Shown one piece after another: positions 24,433-35,397 of a stretch of DNA of 64,000 bases. The notes under the pieces were generated by a model. That model was not told where the DNA came from. It saw only the letters and a program-made list of their open reading frames with translations, and did not search any database. A program made the position numbers and the translations under genes. How positions within the stretch are numbered: position 1 is the first letter of the stretch; each line of letters begins with the position of its first letter. Source of the DNA: Polytrichum commune (Eukaryota > Streptophyta > Polytrichopsida > Polytrichales > Polytrichaceae); assembly GCA_950295325.1 (NCBI GenBank), contig OX485809.1, positions 932,001 to 996,000 on the forward strand. Direction: 5' to 3'.

Positions 24433-25490
24433 TTTACGGACGCGCGTCCGTAAACTTGCATACCTCTAGTGCCATGGTTCGGTATGGTACCTAAATTGAC
24501 ATCATGACCATGTGACATGTAGAGTATGGCAACGGGATTGTAGTGTCATGGAAGTTTACGGACGCGCGTCCGTAAACTTGCATACCTCTAGTGCCATGGT
24601 TCGGTATGGCACCTAAACTGACATCATGACCATGTGTCATGTAGAGTATGGCAACGAGACTGTAGTGTCATGGTTCGGTATGGCACCTAAACTGATATCA
24701 TGACCATGTGCCATGTAGAGTATGGCAACGAGACTGTAGTGTCATGGAAGCTTACGGATGCGCGTCCGTAAACCTCAAACCTCTTGGTGCATTGAATCTC
24801 TATTGCTTTGAACATGTCTGTTGAGCTAGTAATGAGGTACAGAGGTTTACGGACGCGCGTCCATAAACATGCATACCTTTGGTGCTATAGTTTTGTATGA
24901 CACCTAAAATGATATGATGCCCATATGTCATGTAGAGTATGGCAAGGAGACTGTAGTGTCATGGAAGTTTACGGAAGCGCGTCCGTGAACGTAGAACCTC
25001 TTGGCGAATTGAGCCTTTAATGCCTTGAGCATTATGTCCCCAAATTTACATCACATCATTAAACCTACTCGCGTTCCGTAACCTACATGTGTCATAGTAC
25101 TAAAATTTGACATTGTTAAAACACAATAGAAAGCGTGTATGTTATTCTCTTCAAATTCGTATTGTCGTAAGGCCTGGGTATACATGTAAGTGGCGCATGG
25201 ACCTCTTGGTTCCCTAAACCTCTATGTCTTGGACAACACTAACTTTTGACATACGGATGTTTACGGACACGCATCCGTAAACCTATGTTGTATAGTTTGC
25301 CAAAGCCTTTACGCTTGACATTGACCTCTCTGACCACGATGAGATTTACAAATGCGCGTTCATAAATCTCTGGTGTTTTTGTTGTCTGAACCTTTGCGCC
25401 GACTATCCACAAACAGATGTATCCGGATGCGCGTGTGCTTGCACTAATAACGTTGTTACATGGAGGTATACGGACGTGCGTTCGTATACC
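24433..25490. repeat. family-1 palindrome array, right arm
   Basis: Mirror copy of the array at 21811-22869 in the right arm, upstream of the ATG at 25634. The units and the 124-bp spacing match, with only isolated substitutions noted. Confidence 0.85.
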
Positions 25491-25633
25491 AATATGTCTT
25501 TGTTTGCACGCCATGAAAGCCACTATTGCCCACATTGTGTTTCATTGACAATAAGCGTTATAATCATCCATGAAATTTATTAAATGGGATATTTTAACAT
25601 ACTCTTCATTTGGCTCTCTTGTAGCTAGTGGCC

Positions 25634-25927
25634 ATGGATTCTAACGCCGGTGATAGTGCGTTTGAATTGTCTTCGGAAGCATCAAGCTATGGTAGCAACT
25701 TTATAGCTGTCGTGGAACATGAAAGTACGATTGGTGTCCCCAATGACGATGATGAAATCCTTCCACCATGTGAGGGTTATTCACGGGAACAATGGATTGA
25801 TCTTGATGTTGTCCTAGTCCTTGGTTGTGTTATTCCCGTGGCCGATGGTGTTTGTTGGAACTTGAATCCCAAGGATTGTATTGATGTTAATCCCCTTGGG
25901 GAGGAAGATATTGGGGTATGCCTCTAA
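25634..25927 (+). CDS. 5' exon of DUF7869-family transposon gene (right arm and beyond)
   Basis: ATG at 25634, ten bases after a CTCTTGTAG acceptor (AG 25623-25624). The first 64 codons lie in the fold-back. The exon then continues past the arm with a segment of the form PVADGV.W...PKDCID....GEEDIGV, which aligns with PVAEGI/AVAEGICR...PQDCIDE..LGTEDVGV in the minus-strand gene at 33182. It reads to a stop at 25927 or could splice at GGG|GTATGC near 25916. The continuation jumps to a catalytic-core fragment at 25930, so the middle of the gene has been deleted. A non-functional relic of a second element family. Confidence 0.6.
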   Translation: MDSNAGDSAFELSSEASSYGSNFIAVVEHESTIGVPNDDDEILPPCEGYSREQWIDLDVVLVLGCVIPVADGVCWNLNPKDCIDVNPLGEEDIGVCL

Positions 25928-25929
25928 AT

Positions 25930-26092
25930 TTATACGTGCAACTTGACAATTGTGCCAAGGACAACAAATATCGATACGTTTTTTGTTTTTTTATCATTGC
26001 TTATAGCCAAGGGTATTTTCAAAGAAGTGTTTATGTTTTTTTTTATGGTTGGTCACACGCACGATAACATTGATGCTTCATTTGGACGTTAG
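25930..26092 (+). pseudogene. fragment of DUF7869 catalytic core
   Basis: Encodes LYVQLDNCAKDNKYRYV, matching LRVQLDNCAKDNKSRYV in the intact gene on the minus strand. It then has frame breaks and ends with a VGHTHDNIDASFGR-equivalent (about 26047-26089). It stops at the codon pair Gly-Arg, the same point where the inverted copy at 44620 begins. A GAC|GTTAG donor-like site follows, with a TTTTGTAG acceptor-like site at about 26400, so the end may be an old exon border. Confidence 0.65.
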
Positions 26093-26149
26093 ATGCTTCA
26101 TTTGATTAATTCACACGGATAAATAATAACAAGTTTCTAAAGATAAAAA

Positions 26150-26345
26150 TTAATCGAGAAGATTCTACGCACACCTGCGTAGTAACCTCTTGTTTGTATC
26201 CGCCTATAGATTATTCTTGCTTTATCACTAGCTCAATTTGGGATAGCACCAGTCAATGTAACCAACCCGATTCGAACCCGGGTTGATATAGACCTAATAC
26301 CAGTCTCTTACATAACTCGCATCCACAGGCGGATGTCTCGAAACC
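26150..26345 (-). repeat. tRNA-like/SINE-like relic
   Basis: The minus strand carries CCCGGGTTCGAATCGGG, close to the pol III box B / tRNA T-arm consensus, and a weak box-A-like TGTAAGAGACTGG about 30 nt upstream. A proper 5-bp T-stem and acceptor stem cannot be drawn, so it is not a functional tRNA. A tRNA-derived SINE or chance similarity is possible. Confidence 0.3.
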
Positions 26346-26976
26346 TAGTAGCTACGTACATATTGATTATTTCTAATATCTAACTGCCTTGCTTTTGTAG
26401 ATTGTGGGCCTTAATTCAACCCGTGAGCGTGACCCGGACATATTGAATGTGTGAAAGATCAGACAGCAATAGCTTGTTATGTGTACGATATTCGATATTG
26501 TGAAGTCGATAGTCGATAGTCGATATTATAGAAATTTTATAGATTACAATTATATTGCATGATTGTATTACTTTACGGATGTGGAATCCAACCTCCCATG
26601 CGCTATCAAATGTGTCTTGCATGTTTTTTTTACGGATGTGAAATCCAAAACTATATAATATTGCATATGCTAATTTGCAAATTCTTATTAACATTGTCAA
26701 ATTATTTTAAGTATTATTGCGTTTGGGATGTGCCGTTCAATTCAACCATAATTGGATAAGACCATTATATTTGGGATACGCATCCAAGAGTCTACGAAAT
26801 AAAAATAAATGGTTATTTATTGATTCGTTCAAAAATACAAAATAATTGTGAATTTTTGTCATTGAAATATTGTGTTCGGCATAGTTTTGATTATCATCTA
26901 TATATTTACTATATTTAGAAAAATATATATTCATTACATATGGCTTCTTAAACATAACGTTGCCATTTGTTCCCTA
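26346..26976. other. AT-rich, no gene seen
   Basis: Short frames only. It lies between the fold-back family relic and the outer end of the 1.6-kb inverted arm. Confidence 0.4.
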
Positions 26977-28575
26977 TAACACTATATTCGTTAAATTGAG
27001 ACTTTCTCTAGTCTCAAATTAATATATGGATCAAACAACATTCCGTGTTCCGAAACTATATTGCGAACAATCTCAAATATATTATATGTTCTAATATCCC
27101 AAATCTATTATGTGTGGACATAAGCACATATGGTAGAGCACTCAACACCAACTTCATCAACAAAAACACTTTGGGTAGAGCACTCCAAACTAGTTTCATC
27201 CAATAAACATATAAAATGGTTTATATTATTAGCATGGTCAATAAAATATAGACATTGCAACATACAAAGTGCATGCAATAAATGCATTTTTCTTCAATGG
27301 ACAATTTAGTCCCAAACTTAATAAAAAAATGAACTTCACATTTGTATTGAAATATAGTAAATGAATATTCATCCAACCCCAAACAATATAGCATTCGCAA
27401 GTTCTACCCAAACTTTGCCCCAAGTTTGAGGAGCACACATATGAGTAATATATATTCGTCGAATTACATATTACACTATAATCATGCTAACACAATCCTA
27501 CCAACTTCTCATTTAACGTGGGTTGCTTCTTCTGCGATCCGAGCAAGGTTGTCTTTTGCAAAAGTTATGTACTTTTGAGGGATGGACACCGATCCACTAT
27601 GATTTTTCCGTGGTTTCCATGCTATGAATATGGAATCTGTATCTATCCAAGATGGACCATGCTCAGAATCCACCTTCCACCGAAAGTTAGGGTTTGTATC
27701 CCAGCCTGTATAATGCCGAACAACATCTTCATTCCGTGATGTCGGTCGGTAGTACTCTACTTGTATTTGTCGAAAATGAGGGCTGGAAGTTACAAAATTT
27801 GGTTTGGACAAAGCTCTTGCCACCCACACTGGCTTTGCATATGTCTCATCTCCAGGATGCAAAATGAGCATATAACCTTCATGACAATCCACTGCAATGC
27901 GGAAAGATGGTGGCGGACGACTACTAGCAGGCCCCACGTAATGGTCGTCCACATCAAACTCCTCTCGAACCTCTCCATTTCCCAAAAGACTAGCCTCCGA
28001 AGCTTGTACATTGACACGTGTTTGTGGCCAAAACCCATGCCTTAAAGTAAGGGGTGTATCTTCATGAAGGTTTGCCAAAGCGCCACGAACACGTGTCCAA
28101 TATTGTATCCAACTTCCGTAACGAAGCCAACACGATCCACCAACATCCGCTACCCTCAAACTCTCCCAATATTGTATGAAGCCTGATATGCCTTTACAAA
28201 TGTCCTCCAAATTCTTCATGGGTATTGGTTTGCAAGGCTTAGGCTCTCCGTCAGGCAACATCGTCCTTCCTTCCCCATCAACACGCCATACAAGGAGACC
28301 CTCCGGCGGGCTCCAGTCTTGTGATGTGCACAACAACTTGTATTGCATGGCGGGGACACCATCGTCACGCACGTAGAACCGAAATTGTTGTGCCTTCGTA
28401 TGCCCGATCAATCGGTGAGCTCCGCTTCGAATATACGGTTCTATAAATGCCTTGAAGTCTGGAACCTCCTCTATCATATGTGGGATGACGGGAATGTTCT
28501 CCAAATCCATGTACGACTTCATCAACAATGGGATTGTTGGAAAATCCTCCTCGCGCAACTTCATGCTCCACCGCC
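26977..28575 (-). repeat. left arm of a 1,599-bp inverted duplication
   Basis: It matches the reverse complement of 44620-46218 over the same length. I noticed one coding difference (His/Arg; CA against CG at about 27857). The outer end is CACTATATTCG (from 26980). The arm covers the last third of the transposase gene plus about 530 bp of 3' flank. The two arms are 16 kb apart and face each other. Confidence 0.95.
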
Positions 28576-31500
28576 CAAAGGACGCATCAATATCATCGTG
28601 CGTGTGGCCTACCAATAGAAAGGACACAAAAACCTCCTTGAAAATGCCTTTCGCAACCAACAACGACCAATATGCAAAAACATATCTACTTTTATTGTCC
28701 TTCGCACAATTGTCCAATTGGACACGCAGAGTTGGGGGCAAATTCTTGGCAATCACATCTTCACTTGGTGGCTCCGGCAATGAGTGCACGCATACATCTC
28801 TTCCATCCAAGACCGCTTCATATAGAGGTGTTGATCCCGAGTTTTCAAATAGCAATCTTGATGAATAGGACGGCGGTTTCTCCAAATCACGTAAAAGCTT
28901 TGCAAATGACCCTATCGTGTGGTTTGAATCCCCCGGATACAAATCAAGAGCATAATGAGCATACTTGACATCTCCATGCCCATGTGCAATCATTCCTGCA
29001 AAGGCAACCCAATGGTTTAATATTCAACTATAACACCAAAAAATTCACATGGTGTACATGTATGGCCCCAAGTACAAACCTAAACGCACAAATTTGTGTT
29101 TAGGTAATGCAATGCAATTGTTATCAAAATCACCTGTAACCGAAACAGGAAGCTTAAAAATGCCGTCCGTGGCTTTTATTCGATTTGCAAAACATGGTGA
29201 GGCTGTTTTGGCATGGTCCATTTTGTCATGGATGATTGTAAGGACTTCCAAAGGCCTGGAGATGGACAAAGCTCTATTTGTGTAGTAATCATTACGGTGT
29301 GCCTCTTGCATGTTCACATGCTTGAAATAGTTCATTTGATGTGCGGCATAGGACTCTGTCCCCATCGTGTGTGCATCTCGAAGGCGTTTCAACTTCTCGC
29401 ATTTGGAACAACGGGCAAATTTGTCGCCTCGTCTTTTTGTGATGTATTCGCTAAAGTGAGATTTTTTGATAGCACTCAGTTTCGACAACGAAATAGGGTC
29501 CAACCCGGCCTTCTCGCCAACTGCGTTTACGTCCAACAATATGTCTTTCCATTTCGTGCCTGTAGGAAGAACCTTCTCCACAACCTTTTCACCGGTTGCG
29601 AGTGTCCGTGTTTTGTGCGGCATTGCATCGGCAAGGGGGACAATGATGGTTGCCAGAGTAGCTGTTGCTTGTCTCGTTGCTTCTCTTGGTTTCTTTAAGC
29701 CCGTGTTCCCATGGTGACGGGCACGGCGGCCTTCATTGGCATACGCGGCTTGTCTATAAAATTCCGCTTTCGACACACCGTGAATGGTGTACCATGCCGT
29801 ACAACACACGTCTATGCTCTCAAGGGTGATGACCTTGCGACCCGCTCCGTTCACATGTATCGCCCTATGGACATCAAGTTTTTTGGTGGATCTTAGACGG
29901 AAATCTCCAAGCCACATTTCTTCACGGATGGCCTTCAATTTATCTCTTGGGAACAATTGGCAACAACGATGTACACAACAATCCTTCGTAGCAACTTCTC
30001 TAATAGACTCCTCACAGAGCAACCTTTGACGTTTACACTTATTTGCAGACGGAGTAGGACGTGTCAATGTTTCGTACTTCCGAAGGCCTTTGCGTGGCCG
30101 AATGTTTGCTTGGAGCTTGTGATATCATTTTTTGGATAGGATAGGTGATTTTTGACTTTGAAGGGAGGTGAGTGACAAATTATACTCAAGACTCACAGAA
30201 CAGTGATAAACTAGGTGATTAGTCACTCAGGAATGGAAACAGGCAGGTATGGTAGAATATTACTTAGCTGCCCGTAGTATAGAAGATATCAGGAGTCATG
30301 AAATTCACATGTGACAATTAAAAGAAGCCCCTGATATCTTAGCTAAAGTCAGTCACCACCTTTCGGGACAGGAAGATAAGAAGGAGGAGGAAGAGGAGAG
30401 AAGAGAGAGAGATTTTTTTTGTGTTAGACCTTCCTCTCGAGAAGAGAGTGATTTTGTAGTCTCTCCCAATCACTGGGTGTGAAACCCTTAAGCTCCATTG
30501 TAAATCATACTCTTTGAATATATCAGATTGTAAATTCAGCGATATATATATTTTGTACACGTTGTTTGTGCAAGTGGAAATTGATTACCTTGTTGCTCAT
30601 GTAGAATTCGATTCAGGAGTGTGAAACTCTTGAATGGGAGAAGTGTGAATTTCATGTATGTGTTGAAGTCAGACTCGTACAGAAATTTCTTGGACAATAT
30701 CTTAAGGTTTCAACTACAGAGGAGTAATTCCTCGGTGATTATAAGTGCCCGGGTGTGAAGCCCGAGGATTTTATCAGGATACCCATCTGATTAAAATTCA
30801 GATACTTTTATTCTCCACACACTTCAACTCCCATGTCTGAGAATATTGTAGACTTGAAATTTGAGCAGTGCATTACCTTATGGGTGAGAAAGAGTAATAT
30901 GGTTTCTCATTAATCCTCTTCCCTGAGTGTGATACTCTTGTGCAAGAGAAGTGTGTGGTAACTACAATTGTTTTGTGAACCATACTTGGACACATAGCAA
31001 GCTGATTTCACAATTCCTAACTCTTGTTATGTGTGGTAATGAATGCGGGAAGGGAGAAATCTGTCGGGAGAAGAATTTGATAGGGGATGTGTTACTCCTA
31101 TCTAAACAATTAAAGAACTCATTCTTGTTGTGAAGACAGAATAGAATCAAAATATCTTTGATAGTGTTTTAAGGTGGCAACTCTCGAAAGAAGTCACCTA
31201 GAGACTAAGTGAGCCTGGTGTGAAGCCGAGAGACTCATTGTGCATCTATTCCTGATAAATGACATACTACAATGCAGTAAACTGTCACATTCCCGCTTGA
31301 GTTGGGATTTCTGGAAGTGAATATCCGGAGAAAGAAGGAATATGAGGATGAGTATGATGTGGATAAGGGTGTAACAATGTAACCGAGCACCTGAGATGGG
31401 GATTATAATTTAGTTCGAAGCAAGTCATCAGGCTCGAACGTTTCCCGAAATACTCTTTATCAGAATCACTCAGCAGTTATCCCCTCCGCTTGAGGGATTA

Positions 31501-33182
31501 ATAATTAACATACCCTGGTCTGGTAGCGCTTAAAGATGTGAATTCTTTATTGTGTTCCAGATGAATTAACTCTGAAGTCAAATAATCTTCGGAGTAGAAT
31601 TAAAGTGAAGATTTGAATGATAGGAGGAGTACGACCTCAGTATCTTATTCCTTAGAACTGGAAGAATGAAGCTCTCATGCCTCAAGAAGCCCAGAACAAT
31701 AATTTTGGGGTTGATCGTATAAATTGCGAACAACAACTCGTTTCCCCATCATGGTGTTAAAGTGGCTTATTTGGTGAAATTAGATTGAAGTCTAACAACA
31801 AGAGGAAAGTGAAAATAGTCTGTGACAGTAAGTGAAAGTGGAATTCAAACATCGATATTCCTTCATAGGTTCTGCTCACACTGACAGGAAGCCTTTTGAC
31901 TTGATACACCATTCTTCGAGCAAAGGAATTGGTGAAGCCTTCGATTCACATTCGAGGGGCATTTCAGTCAGTACGTAAACATTCGAGGGGTTCCTGTTGA
32001 ATTGGTGAATCTTGTGCATTGAGATACAGGAGCGGAATCTGTTGAGGAGATCTCTTTGCGGTCGACGGAGAGGTAGCAGTTGCGCAATGAAGGCGAAGCT
32101 GTGGAGTTAGGAGGAGCGTCGTGCCATTTAACCCATATCGATTGGGGTAGCCAGGAAAGGTAAGTATAAAGCCCATCCCTTCTCTTACGCTAACGTGACT
32201 AGACGATTCTCTATGACACTAAGACTGTTACTCGCTACTGGTTACTAGTTACTGGGCACTGTTACTAGACGTTTCTCTCTGGGTTACTAAACGTTTCTCT
32301 GGATACTTGTGACCAGACGCTTATTTGGAACTGGATACTAGACGTTTACTTGTGACTTGACACTAGACTGTTACTGTTCTGGCCCGGTCCGCTTCAGACG
32401 TTTCTCTCTTCGTTCCCGGTTCGTGGTTTCTGTCACTTGTAACTAGACTTTTATCAAAATTCCCTAAGTCCTAATTTTTACAAGTATAGAAATGTGTCAT
32501 TGTTTGAGTAATGAATAAATTTATTTATGATAAGTGTGTGACAAGTCAAGTCACATGAGAATGGATTAATTGTGATAATTAAGTGTCAAACTCATTCCCT
32601 CACCCTTTTGATCTATCGATCGACCTTATCGTGACAAACTAAAGATACATCTGACACTCATTTAGTCTTCCCTGGGTGTTTTTTGAGCTGGAACCCTGGA
32701 TGAAAAAACTAACTACAGAGCTCCTGTTGGATTTGGACGTGTCGTCGCTCATGGTCGCGCAAACTAACCCCCTCAATTGTCACATTCCTCAACGGCCACC
32801 TTCGCAACGAGAACCTATGAGTTGGATTGACTTCCGAATGTACAAGTGATTCTAATATAACAACTCCAACGTCCTCGGTGCCAAGGGAGTGTTCATCAAT
32901 GCAATCTTGTGGATGTGTGTTACGACAAATACCCTCCGCCACAGCAACTCCACTGTCATTAACAAGTACCACATCCAAATTCACCCATGAAGCTCGTGAA
33001 AGCCCCGCACATTCCACAATGGGGCAAAAAGGGTCAGATGGCGAAGGACTCCCCAAATGACCTTCATCTGCACTGTCATCAAAACTATCCTCCCCGACAA
33101 TGTCTAGCTCATCCCCAGACAGAGATTGGGTGCTGCCCATGTCTTCAGAGAAGGAATCCCCTCTTCCACCAACTCCCTCCAT
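27509..33182 (-). CDS. DUF7869-type transposase, split by an LTR-like insertion
   Basis: Minus-strand gene. The ATG at 33182 follows a TTTGTGTAG acceptor. The reading frame runs to 32718, is broken by a 2.6-kb insertion (30118-32717, TSD GAGCT), and resumes in frame at 30112. Exon 1 then ends at 29134 (ACAG|GTGATT). A 138-bp phase-1 intron (29133-28996, TTTGCAG) precedes the last exon, 28995-27509. Without the insertion the product is about 976 residues. Visible parts: an acidic Ser-rich N-terminus; a VNLDVVLV segment; a Cys-rich CCVHRCCQLF region; CSKC; a HDKMDHAKTASPCF segment; then the core LRVQLDNCAKDN and VGHTHDDIDASFGRW, which resemble the RNase-H-like core of DUF7869 proteins common in transposon-derived genes of mosses and ferns. 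The family call is from memory. It probably catalyses transposition. A 1.2-kb palindrome array lies directly upstream. Confidence 0.75.
30118..32717. mobile_element. 2.6-kb LTR-like insertion in the transposase gene
   Basis: Begins TGTGATATCA and ends AACTAACTACA, with 5-bp direct repeats GAGCT at 30113-30117 and 32718-32722. It has no coding capacity. Repeated GTGTGAA(A/G)C(T/C)C and AGAGAAGTGTG motifs occur in the middle, and ACTAGAC(T/G)(G/T)TT motifs at 32200-32460. The end resembles that of the 5593-7508 insertion. Removing it plus one GAGCT joins ...QIQQEL to QANIRP... in one uninterrupted frame. Best explained as a large solo LTR. TATA-like and polyadenylation-like AT runs are present but not assignable. 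Confidence 0.9.
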
Positions 33183-33385
33183 TGCGCCTACACAAATGCA
33201 CATGAAACCTCAACAAACATGGACACAACGTAAGGGTCCAAAAAAATCAAATATTGGAAAATGCAAAACATCACGATAAATGGGGACACTGAGGATCAAG
33301 ACATTTGCAACACAAATGCAATGTGAGCTCCCAATACTATGCGCCAGTCCACAAAATGTTCCACAAAATATTTTGGGTGGGAGTT
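33183..33385 (-). promoter_or_regulatory. short leader/acceptor region upstream of the transposase ATG
   Basis: GCATTTGTGTAG|GCGCA lies immediately 5' of the ATG at 33182 and looks like a splice acceptor, which would place the palindrome array in a 5'-leader intron. The fold-back family gene and the ParB-like gene have the same arrangement (an acceptor at or within about ten bases of the ATG). Confidence 0.5.
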
Positions 33386-34585
33386 TGGGTCGGCCGACCT
33401 AAACCCTGTGGCACCAGGGATTGAGGGCCATCCACACCTTGCCCGTGGGATAGGGTCGGGTTCCGGTCGACCGACTCAAACCTTGTACAATGATGGGTTG
33501 AGGGCCATTTAGAATTCCATCACGCTGTGGGGAAAATTTTGGGTCGACCGACCCAATCCTTGTCATGGTCAACTACAACCTCCGAAACTGGGGAAGGGGT
33601 TGGGTCGACCGACCCAATCTTTGACGGGGTTAATCCACCCACACTGGATAGGGGTTTGGGTCGGTCGACCCAAACTTTCACAGGCTAAATCCATCCACAC
33701 TGGGAAGGGGTTTGGGTCGACCGACCCAAACTTTCACAGGGTAAACCCACCACACTCGGAAGGGGTTTGGGTCGGTCGACCCAAACTTTCACAGGGTAAG
33801 TCCACCCACACTGGGAAAGGGTTTGGGTCGGTCGACCCAAACTTTCACAGTGTAAATCCACCCACACTGGGAAAGGGTTTGGGTCGGTCGACCCAAACTT
33901 TCACAGTGTAAATCCACCCACACTGGGATGAGGTTTGGGTCGCTCGACCCAAACATTACATATGATGGGATAAGGTTCCTACTCTGTCCGTCCAAACCTT
34001 CTGAGTACCTTGGGTAAGGGCCATTAACAATTCGTTCACGATGTGCGAAAAAGTTTGGGTCGACCGACCCAAACCTTTTGAAAGGTTTTACGATAAACGC
34101 CCATAGTGGGGTAGGGGTTTGGGTCGACCGACCCAAATCTCAGAAGGGTCAGACTAGACCCCCCCCCCCAACACTAGTGAGGGGGTTTGGGTCGACCGAC
34201 CCAAACCTCACAAGGGTCAGACTAGACCCCCCTCCCAAACACTAGTGAAGGGGTTTGGGTCGACCGACCCAAACCTCACAAGGGTCAGACTAGACCCCCC
34301 CCCAACACTAGTGAAGGGGTTTGGGTCGATCGACCCAAACCTCACAAGGGTCAGGCTAGACCCCCCCCCCCAACACTAGTGAAGGGGTTTGGGTCGACCG
34401 ACCCAAACCTCACAAGGGTGAGACTAGAACCCGCCCACACTAGTGGAGGGGTTTGGGTCGATCGACCCAAACCTCAGAATGGTCAGACTAGAACCCGCCC
34501 ACACTAGTGGAGGGGTTTGGGTCGACCGACCCAAACCTCACAAGGGTCAAACTGAAACCCGCCAACACTAGTGTCGACCGACGTA
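33386..34585. repeat. family-2 palindrome array (about 19 units)
   Basis: Repeated core TTTGGGTCG-NN-CGACCCAAA. The central pair is AC, GT, AT, CT or GC, so units with AC or GT have an orientation. There are about 19 units near 33387, 33450, 33541, 33600, 33656, 33712, 33768, 33825, 33879, 33935, 34056, 34119, 34188, 34256, 34322, 34391, 34454, 34519 and a partial one at 34571. Spacing is about 56 bp in the gene-proximal half, with a shared CTTTCACAG linker. It is about 65-68 bp in the distal half, where the linker includes CACTAGTG and AGGGTCAGACTAGA. The first units are degenerate. The same core occurs in all three introns of the ParB-like gene. Confidence 0.95.
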
Positions 34586-35222
34586 TAATACAGCGTATAA
34601 TGCGGCATATAATGCAGCGGATATTGAGAGGTGTGTGGAATTTCATCTCATTGCAAAGTTCACTGCGGACTTGCATGCTGTGAATAGGTCCTCATGAACA
34701 ACAGCGTGAACGAACCTCGAAGTACAGCTCCGACTAAGAGTTCTCTCTACGAATTCAGGAGTGGGAGAAGAGCAAAAAAGAACCAACTTTTGGGGGGTGC
34801 GCCCCTTTATACTATCCACCTCCACTTGCCCGACTTCTTCATTGGATGCCTTTCCCGCCTTCTTATTTCAAACCTCCTGACAGAATTCCCCGTTTTCTGT
34901 TTATTGTAGAAAATGCGCATCTTTCAATGCCCCTCTCATACCCCAGCCGTCATATGTCTTAGTCTATGATATTTAATCTTTTTTTGGTTTTGTGTGTATA
35001 TGACATACGACATTGGGAGGAAGGGTGGCGGCCACATTAATTTTTTCAAGTGTCACAATGGTATATTTTAACCAATATGTATACCCAACCACAACTCCAT
35101 TCAATGCTTTCAAGTGCAAACCTATTTAGGTGGGGTTGGGGCCATTTGGAGGTTGCAATTATGAGAGAGTTTCCAAGGCTTGAGGCCATTGTCATGATGA
35201 ATAAAATTATTTATTTGTCTCC
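34586..35222. other. intergenic, between the two divergent element genes
   Basis: Contains small ATA-repeat hairpins (34580-34625: ATAATACAGCGTATAATGCGG-like steps) and possible leader sequence for the minus-strand gene. No coding region supported. Confidence 0.35.
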
Positions 35223-35242
35223 CCTAAACCCTAAACCCTAGA
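35223..35242 (+). repeat. interstitial telomere-like run
   Basis: About two to three tandem copies of CCCTAAA, the plant telomere unit. Confidence 0.6.
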
Positions 35243-35397
35243 ACATTGCGGCTCTGTTATCTCGCATGGAAGTGTGGCAATGATAAACGTATGTGGACGT
35301 TGTTAAGGGGATACTAACTAGCAATGTCGCTTTTTGGTTCAATCTTTTAATGTTATTTCAATCCATCCTCAAGTTCACTTCAAGTTTACTAATGTGT

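Larger units (their letters stand above)
21476..25825. repeat. giant fold-back: 2.16-kb arms, 28-bp loop
   Basis: The left arm (21476-23632, 2157 bp) and right arm (23661-25825, 2165 bp) are inverted copies that appear nearly identical. Most of the 8-bp length difference lies in the AT microsatellite (about 23341-23369 against 23926-23958). The spacer 23633-23660 is 28 bp. The arms contain, from outside in: the 5' coding end of a DUF7869-type gene, an array of about nine 20-24 bp palindromes, and AT-rich sequence. A transcript across the centre would form a hairpin of more than 2 kb. Confidence 0.95.

Noticed and set aside
26150-26345. Functional tRNA gene
   Set aside because: Only the T-loop/box B matches; T-stem pairing, acceptor stem and anticodon arm cannot be drawn.
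27518-30139. Plus-strand frames opposite the transposase gene
   Set aside because: Shadows of the minus-strand exons, which carry the recognisable motifs and splice sites.
33600-34136. Open frames of 60-115 codons across the palindrome array on both strands (also at 38348-38718, 40313-40574 and 41878-42129)
   Set aside because: They are read-throughs of repeats, with the same short peptides in several frames and strands.
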